Shown: piece after piece, positions 16,772 to 23,084 of the stretch
Layout: each line of letters starts with the position of its first letter
Numbering within the stretch: the first letter of the stretch is position 1
Assembly (NCBI GenBank): GCA_045652765.1
Contig: JAZOLG010000032.1
Coordinates: 1-23,084 of the forward strand
Direction of reading: 5' to 3'
DNA length: 23,084 nt
Origin: UBA1231 sp045652765
Lineage (GTDB): Bacteria; Bacillota_I; Bacilli_A; ML615J-28; CAG-313
Position numbers and translations under genes: made by a program
The notes under the pieces: model-generated
Databases searched by the model: none
The model's input: the letters and a program-made list of their open reading frames with translations, nothing else
What the model was told of the DNA's origin: nothing

Positions 16772-19628
16772 TTTCATCACCTTCATTCTTTATTGGATCT
16801 AAATATGTAATTAACTCAATATGCTCATTACGTTTTTGGTGATACACATCTTTAAAGTTTTCGAATGTATATCCTAAATCACTATAATAATTAAATAGTT
16901 TTTTATCCTCAAAGAAGCCCCATACGCTACCGTTTTCAGCAACTATATCTTGAACCATTTCGTAAAGTGTTTTGTATTTACCTGTATAGAATTTTTCCAG
17001 TGGTAAATAGTAATTTTCATGATAATTGATACTTGCAAGAAAGATCTTTGTAAGTAAGTCTTTAGCTTTACTTGATGTCATTTGAAATGTTCTAGTACCT
17101 AGACTATTAAGGGTAATTTCATATTCTTCTTCAGTATTTAAATTCATGATATCCATTAACGCATAAACGTAAGAATATACAAAGTTTCTTTCTTTATTTT
17201 TATCCGCATTTTTAGGTAATTTTTTAATTTGAAAATAAGTTCTTTCGTTACCATTAATACTAACATAACATTCATCACTACAAATTAGTGTGATATTACC
17301 ATATTTTGTATTTAACACAGCATCATCTAGTGTTTTAATTTGTTTTGTCGATGTAGAATTTTTTCTAATGTGTTCTACTAAATCTTTACTGAGATCAAAA
17401 GCTTTCTTAAAGTTAAGATCTATTAAAGTATCATTTAAGTTTGGTAGTTCATTTTCTAACATAAACTTTCTTTTAACATCCTCAAAATCTGATTCTATCA
17501 TTTCTAAATCTTCTTTTAAGGCTTTAATGCTAATTGTTTTAACAAGATTATATGAAGTAAGGGCGTTAATCACAATTGGTTCAAATTCATCACGCATTTC
17601 TTCATCGTTTGAATAATCCGATCCAAATAAAGCTTTTGATTTATACATAAATGGCTCTTCTAAAAAATCAGCTAAGTTTTTAAGTTTTACTTTAGTTGGA
17701 ACATCAAATTCTAATGATTCCTTTGGTTCTTCTTTTTTTGGTTCTTCTTTTAATAGTCCAGCATAGTATTTTTTGTTTTCACTAGCACTTTTTGTGAATA
17801 ACTGATCCCAATCACGTTTTTCATCTAAACTTACTTCAATTTCTTTAACTGAAGTATTTTTACATAGTTTTACAACAAATGATGATGGGTACAGTTTTTC
17901 ATCATTTTTTAAGTCTTTGTTAACAAAGCTGATATGCAGTTTTTCTAAAGCATTTTGATACTGAATAAAGAATGCATCTTCCAAAGCTTTACTGTCAAGT
18001 ACTTTATCTTTTCTTTCGTCTAGTTCACTTTGGACTATAGTTTTTGGAAGATCAGTACTAGATGCATTAAGGAAGAATACATGTTTTGCCGGTAATACCG
18101 CTACTTCATCAAATTCAGTAAATGTAATTCCTTTTAAGAAATAATCGCCTCTTGTTGATTTAGTATTTTTACTAACATCTTCTAATTGATAAAATAAAGT
18201 ATTTAATGGAATCAAGTTTTCTTTTAAATCTAATTTTCTTAAAAAATTTAAATCAAATATAATATTTTTATAATAGTTATTTGTCTCAAATCCATTTTGA
18301 TCTTTTATAGAAAACCATTTATCTAATTCTTTTAAAATTACATTGATATTATCATTTGTTAAATAATTAGTATTTGATGTAACATCAATCCAGCTATTTA
18401 AGTCATCAATAACACTTATAAAACGACTAATGGATTCATCATTAAAACCAATTCTTGAAAATGGTATATAATCACCACTTGTAAGTTCAACTAAGTTATC
18501 ATCGAAATCAGCTATGTCAACTACTTTGGAAAGTGCTAGTCTTTTTTTCGCATAATCCCAGTCATTGTGTGATTTACCATTACGATAGACATTTGTATCG
18601 ACAATATAATTTGTCCAGTGTTCAATATCTTCTTTAGTTATTTGTCTAGATGATGAAATGTCTTGATTATTAATTAAAGTAAAGAAATCAAGTCTTGTAA
18701 AGAAACCTTTACTGTGAATTTCCATTAGTTTTTTAATACCATTCGAAAGATTTGTTTCTACTATTCTTTTAGTATTAATAACATACGGGATATTTGGATA
18801 TTTATCATCAACTTGTTTAAATACTCTTTCAATGGCGTTTTCATACTGACTTAAGTTTGGTGATACAACTAAGAAATCATTATAATCATAATCATTGATT
18901 AAATTACAAATTGTAGAATGTAGTACTTCAATTTCTCTTAAAATAGATGGAGCTTTTACAAGTTCTACTTCTTTTTGATAAGAATTATTTCTTTCTAGTT
19001 TATATGTAACAACAAAATTATTTTGACTTAATGTTTCGATAAAATCTTCTTGTAATTTATTAAATTTAATAAACCCTAAAAAATAAATTAAAGAATCAGT
19101 TGTTTTTAGATTATGCTTTTTAAATAAGTAGGAAATTGTAGAATAGTTGATATTTTGAGCAATTTCCATAATTGATTTATATAAAGTGCCTTGCCATGAA
19201 GTTATTTCAATTTGATCTTCTTCATATTCCATAAATAAGCTGGCAAGTTGATTTGATAAATCAAAAAGTTTAATCGGATCTAATTTGTTATCATTTACAA
19301 TATAATCTTTGATTTCTTGATAAACATCATTACTATATTCTTTAGATAAAGTATTAATAATTAATGTTCTAAACTCTTCTTTAGAAAGCATTTGATATTT
19401 TATATTTGTATCAATAAATTCAGCTAAAATATTATTAATTGTTTCAAATCTTACATTCATTAAAACACTAGATTCATTTTTTAACCAATAAGCTTTGAAC
19501 CACTGTGCGACTTTATTGTGTGGTACAACAATAATTACTTTTTGAAAAGGATTGTTTCTATTTTTAATCTCATCTATTAACATCTGTCCAAGATGATCTA
19601 ATTGATAAGGTTTTAAGACATCACTCAT
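16761..19628 (-). CDS. recC: RecBCD subunit RecC (inactive helicase/nuclease scaffold, Chi-recognition subunit)
   Basis: In the RecBCD complex RecC splits the duplex and scans the 3' strand for Chi. The 955-residue product is shorter than E. coli RecC (1122). Evidence for RecC: it lies directly upstream of recB and recD; its N-terminal VIIVVPHNKVAQWFKAYWL (31-49) matches the RecC pattern where a helicase would carry Walker A; no GxxxxGKT occurs anywhere; and the C-terminal part has no DWK-type nuclease site. The block FLASINYHENYYLPLEKFYTGKYK resembles the RecC C-terminal domain. AddB is less likely because AddB has an active nuclease and four iron-sulphur Cys. Sequence divergence is high, so the Chi sequence cannot be inferred. 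The start is fixed by a perfect AAGGAGG (19637-19643) nine bases before ATG. Confidence 0.83.
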   Translation of the reverse strand: MSDVLKPYQLDHLGQMLIDEIKNRNNPFQKVIIVVPHNKVAQWFKAYWLKNESSVLMNVRFETINNILAEFIDTNIKYQMLSKEEFRTLIINTLSKEYSNDVYQEIKDYIVNDNKLDPIKLFDLSNQLASLFMEYEEDQIEITSWQGTLYKSIMEIAQNINYSTISYLFKKHNLKTTDSLIYFLGFIKFNKLQEDFIETLSQNNFVVTYKLERNNSYQKEVELVKAPSILREIEVLHSTICNLINDYDYNDFLVVSPNLSQYENAIERVFKQVDDKYPNIPYVINTKRIVETNLSNGIKKLMEIHSKGFFTRLDFFTLINNQDISSSRQITKEDIEHWTNYIVDTNVYRNGKSHNDWDYAKKRLALSKVVDIADFDDNLVELTSGDYIPFSRIGFNDESISRFISVIDDLNSWIDVTSNTNYLTNDNINVILKELDKWFSIKDQNGFETNNYYKNIIFDLNFLRKLDLKENLIPLNTLFYQLEDVSKNTKSTRGDYFLKGITFTEFDEVAVLPAKHVFFLNASSTDLPKTIVQSELDERKDKVLDSKALEDAFFIQYQNALEKLHISFVNKDLKNDEKLYPSSFVVKLCKNTSVKEIEVSLDEKRDWDQLFTKSASENKKYYAGLLKEEPKKEEPKESLEFDVPTKVKLKNLADFLEEPFMYKSKALFGSDYSNDEEMRDEFEPIVINALTSYNLVKTISIKALKEDLEMIESDFEDVKRKFMLENELPNLNDTLIDLNFKKAFDLSKDLVEHIRKNSTSTKQIKTLDDAVLNTKYGNITLICSDECYVSINGNERTYFQIKKLPKNADKNKERNFVYSYVYALMDIMNLNTEEEYEITLNSLGTRTFQMTSSKAKDLLTKIFLASINYHENYYLPLEKFYTGKYKTLYEMVQDIVAENGSVWGFFEDKKLFNYYSDLGYTFENFKDVYHQKRNEHIELITYLDPIKNEGDENGN

Positions 19629-19651
19629 AATGATATCCTCCTTCTACAAAT

Positions 19652-20131
19652 TTATTTTTCTTTTGTAATAGGTTCATCGAATAAAGCAAGTTCTAAAACT
19701 GCATCTTCTTTCCAGTTCTTTTTAACGTATTCGTAAGCATCATTAATATTTTCAAAGAAAATGTATCTTGCGCCATTTTCAATTGATTTTAATTCATCAT
19801 TGAATTTATTAATAAAAGCTTTTAATACTTCAAAATCATCATTTTCAATAATATTAAATAAATCATTACGTAGTCTTGTTAAAGACTTAGTTAAAGGATC
19901 TTGTTCACCTCTTAAGTTACAAACAGTATCAATAAATCCTTCTAAATTCTTATCTTGGATTAAATCATATTGAAAATCATCATAATCATCATGATAATAT
20001 AAATGTAGTTCTTCAAATACTAATTGTTGGCCAAGAGCCTTAGCGCTATCACTATAATTAAATAAAATGTATTTTTTACCTAAGAAATTAATTTCTGATG
20101 CTAAAAATTTCAAATTTTGTAAGTTTTTCAT
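19652..20131 (-). CDS. Conserved-context hypothetical protein heading the recCBD operon
   Basis: I do not recognise this 159-residue protein. It is acidic and predicted soluble, with no signal peptide, membrane segment or Cys cluster. The N-terminal third looks like alternating strands and helices (KKYILFNYSDSAKALGQQLV). An acidic Tyr-rich stretch follows (LYYHDDYDDFQYDLIQD, about 54-70), then a helical middle with many Asp, Glu and Asn residues, and a C-terminal segment AYEYVKKNWKEDAVLELALF. It ends 23 bases before recC with no terminator between, so it is very probably co-transcribed with recC-recB-recD. It could be an accessory or regulator of the nuclease, or an unrelated passenger. The ATG is preceded by AAAGGAG. 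Its leader shares 17 identical bases with that of the upstream FtsK-like gene. Confidence 0.8.
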   Translation of the reverse strand: MKNLQNLKFLASEINFLGKKYILFNYSDSAKALGQQLVFEELHLYYHDDYDDFQYDLIQDKNLEGFIDTVCNLRGEQDPLTKSLTRLRNDLFNIIENDDFEVLKAFINKFNDELKSIENGARYIFFENINDAYEYVKKNWKEDAVLELALFDEPITKEK

Positions 20132-20256
20132 ATTGTTTTTCTCCTTTAGTTTAAGTGATAATTTAATTTTTGATTTTTATTATGTCATCAATAATCATAT
20201 GTTACTGCTATTAATGCATTTATATTACTTTGAAATTTTAATGAAACTTAAGCTTA
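20132..20256 (-). promoter_or_regulatory. 125-base gap with a weak promoter candidate for the 159-residue gene and recCBD
   Basis: This is the only sizeable gap in the right-hand array. The best candidate on the minus strand is TGA-CATAAT (-10 at 20179-20184, TGA at 20185-20187), with only CAGTAA at the -35 position, 17 bases upstream. No convincing terminator for the FtsK-like gene is seen. The recCBD unit may therefore use this weak promoter, read-through from upstream, or both. Confidence 0.3.
20138..20154 (-). repeat. 17-base leader repeat, copy 1 (before the 159-residue gene)
   Basis: On the minus strand TTAAACTAAAGGAGAAA includes the AAAGGAG ribosome binding site and lies six bases before the ATG. 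An identical 17-base copy lies at 20687-20703 before the FtsK-like gene. The identity extends well beyond the ribosome binding site. Confidence 0.7.
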
Positions 20257-20682
20257 TTAATTTAAATTTATAATTGTCTTAGCATTTTTACGCATACCTT
20301 GACAAAATGATGTTTTTAATTGTGATGATAATACTAATTCACAATTTAATTTTTCTTTATTTTTTAGTAAAAATTTAATTTGTTTTTTACATGTTTCATT
20401 AATAACCATTTCTGAGGCTTCATCAATAAAAATGTAAACTTTTTTATTGATATTTTGATTTACAACTTGAGAATATACTGTTTTAGTAAATTCATCACAT
20501 GTATTAAGATATATTACATTATTTCGATTTTTGTATTCAAATAACTCAACCATTTTAGGATCAACTAAATAAAGTAATACATTTTCTTCATCAATTACTT
20601 CATTAATATATTTTTTAATAAAGTGTGTTTTTCCGGTTCCTATTCCACCTGTTATTATTGTTGTTTTAAAATCTTTAAGCAT
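20257..20682 (-). CDS. Minimal FtsK/HerA-like P-loop ATPase
   Basis: This 141-residue protein consists of one ATPase core. Walker A is GGIGTGKT (12-19), followed by LVDPKMVELFEY (39-50), which matches the DPK-VEL-Y signature of FtsK/SpoIIIE motors. Walker B is VYIFIDEAS (82-90), and LVLSSQLKT (117-124) corresponds to the FtsK strand that senses nucleotide and ends in SQ or TQ. The protein stops at KTIINLN, the position of the last core strand. It lacks the usual FtsK C-terminal part, the gamma DNA-orienting domain and any membrane segments. The frame downstream is closed by the TAA, and I see no continuation. It could be a stand-alone DNA translocase or regulator, or a degenerate remnant; intact motifs favour a working ATPase. 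It lies 21 bases after the Sel1-repeat gene, with an AAAGGAG site. Confidence 0.8.
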   Translation of the reverse strand: MLKDFKTTIITGGIGTGKTHFIKKYINEVIDEENVLLYLVDPKMVELFEYKNRNNVIYLNTCDEFTKTVYSQVVNQNINKKVYIFIDEASEMVINETCKKQIKFLLKNKEKLNCELVLSSQLKTSFCQGMRKNAKTIINLN

Positions 20683-20686
20683 AATA

Positions 20687-20703
20687 TTTCTCCTTTAGTT
20701 TAA
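20687..20703 (-). repeat. 17-base leader repeat, copy 2 (before the FtsK-like gene)
   Basis: This copy is identical over 17 bases to the one at 20138-20154. It fills most of the 21-base space between the Sel1-repeat stop codon and the FtsK-like ATG. Confidence 0.7.
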
Positions 20704-22494
20704 TTATTTTTTCATTTTACTAAGTAGTTCATTTAGTTTATATTGAATGTTCATTCCATCTTTAATTGCTAGATCGTAATACTCTTTAGCTTTATTGTAG
20801 TCTTTTTCAACCCCCTGACCTTGTTGATACATATCACCAAGTTTTTCATAGGCAAGCATTGTGAAATTAAACTCTACAGCTTTTTGAAAGCCCATTATAG
20901 CTTTGGTATAATTTCTTTTAGTATAATAAAGCATTCCTACAAAAAAATATGCTTCACCACTTCCTGCTAAACACGCTTTTTTAAACCAGTCAAATGATGT
21001 TTGAAAATCTTGGACGCCATATTGACTATTATAATATATTTTTCCTAAATTAATATACGAATCAACATTGTTATAAATTGCTGAACGTTCAAACCAATAA
21101 ATTGCGAAATCCAAATACTCTTTGTTAGTTTTCTTAGAGTAACGTCCTATTTCATATTTTCTTAAATAACATGTTCCTAAAAGATTTTCAGCATTACCAT
21201 ATTTATTTATAGTTATTTTTTTTAGCCATGAAATAGCTTCATCTAGATATTCTTCTTCTTGATTAAATGATTTTAATTGTTTAGATTCATTGACTAAGAT
21301 TTCGCCTAATAAATATTGAGCTTCTTGATGGTTATTTTTAGAAGCTGCAGTCAAGTACTTTTTCCCAAGTTCTTTATTTTGTTCAACAAAATTACCGTCA
21401 TAATATTCACGGCCTAAAATAAATTGTGATTCTCCGTGTTCAAGATTTGAAGCTTTGGTTAAAAAATAAATGTAGTTAGCTTTTCTCTTTTCTTCACTCC
21501 ACTTTTTATATCGCCCAATGTATCCAGCGATACATAACAATCCGTGGATATAGTAAACTTCTGCTAAATCACTTTCAATTAAAATATATTCAATGTCATC
21601 TGATGGATGTTCCATACTACCAACATATTTAACGCTATATTTATATACTTTATCAATATCAAATTTGACATCTTTACTTTCAAAATAAATAATAGCTAAA
21701 CGAATACTACAATATGCTGATGAATTTTCAGCTCCTAAAGTGTAGTATTTAATAGCTTCATCAAGATCTTTAATTCCTTGGAAGCCATTTTCATATATGT
21801 TTCCTAAACGTTCATATGATTGAACAATACAATTTATATTTTTTAGATCATTGATTTCGATTACTTTCTTGTAATATTCAATTGCTTTATCGTAATCTGT
21901 TTTAATTAACAAACAAGTCTCATATGTATCAGCTGCTAAAAAATAGGCTTTAGCATAATTTTGTTTACAAGCTTCTTCGAAACATTTTAATGCCATTTCT
22001 GCATCTTGTTTAATATCAGCTTTTCCGTTTAAATAAAGTAAGCCAAGGTCAGTTAAAGCATCAGGATACTTTAATTTAGCGGAGTTTAGTAAATATTCTA
22101 AACGAAGTGAAACAGGACGATGAAGATCTCTAACAAATTTCTTATAATATTTATAATATAGATACATCGCTCCTGGATGGTTCAATGATATAGCTTTTAG
22201 TAAATATTGTTTAACTCTTTTTATATTATGATAAGTTTTGTCTTTATTTAATAAAAGGTATTGTGCTAATATGAAAGTTGCATGTGGATATTTCAATTCA
22301 TCTAAACCATCAAGAACTTTTATTAATAAAGTTTCATTGGTTGGTTTTTGTAATAATTCATCATATATATCATCAACCATTTTATTTAGATCAATTTTTT
22401 CATCTATAAAAGCTTGATAGTTATAAATTTTATTTTCATCAAGTTTTAGTACAAATTTACTGTTTATATAATTCACTAAATCTGTTTTGCTCAT
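20704..22494 (-). CDS. Sel1/TPR-repeat protein
   Basis: This 596-residue soluble protein is built almost wholly of helix-turn-helix repeats from about residue 65 to the end. Sel1-like units are recognisable by A-x-x-x-LG-x-x-Y-x-x-G patterns followed by DYxKAxxYYxxA. Examples are DALTDLGLLYLNG (145-157), ESQFILGREYYDG, EAQYLLGEILVNE, AYFFVGMLYYTKRNYTKAI, and the last, LAYEKLGDMYQQGQGVEKDYNKAKEYYD. Such proteins are scaffolds for protein-protein contact and have no enzymatic motif. No signal peptide is present, so the partner should be cytoplasmic. It starts 14 bases after the DUF1810 stop and is followed 21 bases later by the FtsK-like gene, implying one transcript. The ribosome binding site is modest (AGGA, seven bases before ATG). 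Confidence 0.9.
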   Translation of the reverse strand: MSKTDLVNYINSKFVLKLDENKIYNYQAFIDEKIDLNKMVDDIYDELLQKPTNETLLIKVLDGLDELKYPHATFILAQYLLLNKDKTYHNIKRVKQYLLKAISLNHPGAMYLYYKYYKKFVRDLHRPVSLRLEYLLNSAKLKYPDALTDLGLLYLNGKADIKQDAEMALKCFEEACKQNYAKAYFLAADTYETCLLIKTDYDKAIEYYKKVIEINDLKNINCIVQSYERLGNIYENGFQGIKDLDEAIKYYTLGAENSSAYCSIRLAIIYFESKDVKFDIDKVYKYSVKYVGSMEHPSDDIEYILIESDLAEVYYIHGLLCIAGYIGRYKKWSEEKRKANYIYFLTKASNLEHGESQFILGREYYDGNFVEQNKELGKKYLTAASKNNHQEAQYLLGEILVNESKQLKSFNQEEEYLDEAISWLKKITINKYGNAENLLGTCYLRKYEIGRYSKKTNKEYLDFAIYWFERSAIYNNVDSYINLGKIYYNSQYGVQDFQTSFDWFKKACLAGSGEAYFFVGMLYYTKRNYTKAIMGFQKAVEFNFTMLAYEKLGDMYQQGQGVEKDYNKAKEYYDLAIKDGMNIQYKLNELLSKMKK

Positions 22495-22508
22495 GTTATC
22501 ATCCTATC

Positions 22509-22922
22509 TTATTTGTTTTCTTTTTCGTATATTAATTTTGTATGTTGACATAATTGACCAGAAAAATAACGATCCAAATTCTTTTTAAAAATATCATGTT
22601 TAAGATCAATTAGATAGAATAATGTCATACACGATTTAAATTTATATACATCAGGATAACCAAATATATCTTCAATATCTTTATTTAAGTTATAAACGAT
22701 ATTTGAAAGTTCCAATAATCTTTCTCTTAACACATCATTCTTAAAATATTCTTTAGCTTTCGCGATACTTTTAAATTCATATTTGATTGCGGTAGCAGAT
22801 GATGCTAAACCATATATTTGAGGAAAGATAAACCACATCCAATGAGTTTTCTTTTTACCTTCTTTTAGTTCTTGTAGTGCCTCTTCATACTTATTACTTT
22901 GCGCTTTAAGAAATCTATTCAT
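22509..22922 (-). CDS. DUF1810 family protein
   Basis: The 137-residue protein matches DUF1810 in length and signature: RFLKAQSNKYEEALQEL near the start, then the core HWMWFIFPQIYGLASSATAIKY, and IEDIFGYPDVYKFKSCMTLF in the C-terminal half. The biochemical role of the family is unestablished. It is the first gene of the array reading towards recCBD, with two candidate promoters upstream and a good ribosome binding site (AAAGGAGTTTGAT). It is likely soluble and cytoplasmic. Family assignment is strong and function unknown; nothing in its sequence ties it directly to DNA repair. Confidence 0.9.
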   Translation of the reverse strand: MNRFLKAQSNKYEEALQELKEGKKKTHWMWFIFPQIYGLASSATAIKYEFKSIAKAKEYFKNDVLRERLLELSNIVYNLNKDIEDIFGYPDVYKFKSCMTLFYLIDLKHDIFKKNLDRYFSGQLCQHTKLIYEKENK

Positions 22923-22950
22923 ATCAAACTCCTTTAATTTTTGTAAAACA

Positions 22951-22979
22951 ATTTTATCACATTAATAAGTATTTGTTAA
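22951..22979 (-). promoter_or_regulatory. Proximal promoter of the DUF1810-Sel1-ATPase unit
   Basis: The minus strand reads TTAACA (22974-22979, five of six consensus bases), 17 bases, then TAAAAT (22951-22956) preceded by TGA (extended -10). The leader is about 20 bases. Confidence 0.75.
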
Positions 22980-22991
22980 GTCAATTTTGAC
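22980..22991. promoter_or_regulatory. Inverted repeat between divergent promoters (putative operator)
   Basis: GTCAA-TT-TTGAC is a perfect 12-base palindrome. It directly abuts the proximal minus-strand -35 box (22974-22979) and contains most of a plus-strand consensus -35 (TTGACA, 22987-22992). A protein bound here could affect both directions. It is short, so chance is possible. Confidence 0.4.
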
Positions 22992-23015
22992 AAATTTATT
23001 ATTTTTTTATAAATT
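22987..23015 (+). promoter_or_regulatory. Candidate divergent promoter for a gene beyond the right edge
   Basis: The plus strand has a perfect TTGACA (22987-22992), a 17-base spacer and TAAATT (23010-23015, four of six consensus bases), without an extended -10. No start codon with a ribosome binding site follows before the window ends, so its target is unseen. Confidence 0.4.
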
Positions 23016-23051
23016 AGATATCTTAAAAACTTTTAAAAGATTTATATACTT

Positions 23052-23080
23052 ATTATACCAAAAAATTAATTTTATTTCAA
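23052..23080 (-). promoter_or_regulatory. Distal promoter of the DUF1810-Sel1-ATPase unit
   Basis: The minus strand reads TTGAAA (23075-23080), 17 bases, then TATAAT (23052-23057) preceded by TGG, giving an almost ideal extended -10 promoter. Its transcript would have a leader of about 120 bases running through the proximal promoter and the palindrome at 22980-22991. No gene intervenes before DUF1810. Confidence 0.75.
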
Positions 23081-23084
23081 TCTT

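Noticed and set aside
16772..16786. RecB starts at the upstream ATGs (16777 and 16786)
   Set aside because: AAGGTG is well placed only for the ATG at 16771; the earlier ATGs lie before or within that site.
11470..19628. AddAB instead of RecBCD
   Set aside because: There are three genes, not two. The 955-residue protein lacks Walker A, a nuclease site and the iron-sulphur Cys set expected of AddB, and a RecD with SF1B motifs is present.
20210..20256. A frameshifted remainder of FtsK downstream of the mini-ATPase
   Set aside because: The three minus-strand frames after the TAA give no FtsK-like motif and contain early stops, so no decayed C-terminal part is visible.
20067..20273. A plus-strand frame covering the 125-base gap
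   Set aside because: It begins antisense to the 159-residue gene, shows no ribosome binding site and translates to a low-complexity Phe/Leu/Asn-rich peptide.
1..23084. Mobile elements, CRISPR arrays, tRNA or rRNA genes
   Set aside because: No transposase or integrase frame, regularly spaced repeat, terminal inverted repeat or cloverleaf-type segment was seen on reading; intergenic spaces are too short and are explained by promoters and terminators.

Overview
The window comes from a very AT-rich Gram-positive-type genome. The evidence is AAGGAGG-type ribosome binding sites, extended -10 promoters (TGN-TATAAT), short hairpin-plus-T-run terminators, a lipoprotein signal peptide with a lipobox, a VanZ-like protein and a large cell-wall amidase. 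All 14 complete genes end in TAA, and no reading frame needs TGA to be read as tryptophan. An uncultured Bacillota/Bacilli lineage related to Erysipelotrichia or the wall-bearing relatives of Mollicutes fits best. This placement is an inference, because the window holds no rRNA or marker gene.

Layout: 15 protein genes are called, 14 on the minus strand, and the DNA is densely coding (no gene-free stretch exceeds about 170 bases). Positions 1-848 hold a membrane-anchored endonuclease/exonuclease/phosphatase-fold protein cut by the window edge. Positions 944-1948 encode asparagine synthetase AsnA, divergent from a secreted-type-independent metallo-beta-lactamase-fold hydrolase on the plus strand (2092-3024). 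Positions 3079-7276 hold an apparent two-gene surface operon: a membrane acyltransferase followed 16 bases later by a 1007-residue lipoprotein amidase with Cys/His repeats and Ig-like domains. Then come single-gene units, each with its own promoter: an M13 metallopeptidase (7380-9275), a VanZ-like membrane protein (9355-9957) and a CPA2-type cation:proton antiporter (10054-11340).

The right half (11470-22922) is one co-directional array read from right to left: a DUF1810 protein, a Sel1/TPR-repeat protein, a very small FtsK-like ATPase, an unrecognised 159-residue protein, then recC, recB and recD. The last three overlap or nearly abut and encode a complete RecBCD-type helicase-nuclease. RecC has no Walker A motif, RecB carries helicase motifs plus the GxxD...DWK nuclease site, and RecD carries SF1B helicase motifs. 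This is unusual because AddAB is the customary enzyme in Bacillota. A terminator follows recD. The only sizeable break in the array is a 125-base gap between the mini-ATPase and the 159-residue protein, where I see only a weak promoter candidate.

Most promising for novelty: (a) the RecBCD operon led by an unknown small protein and preceded by a single-domain FtsK-like ATPase that shares a 17-base leader with that unknown gene; (b) the Cys/His-repeat lipoprotein amidase; (c) palindromic operator-like sites at asnA and at the divergent promoter region on the right edge. No mobile element, CRISPR array, tRNA or rRNA was found.
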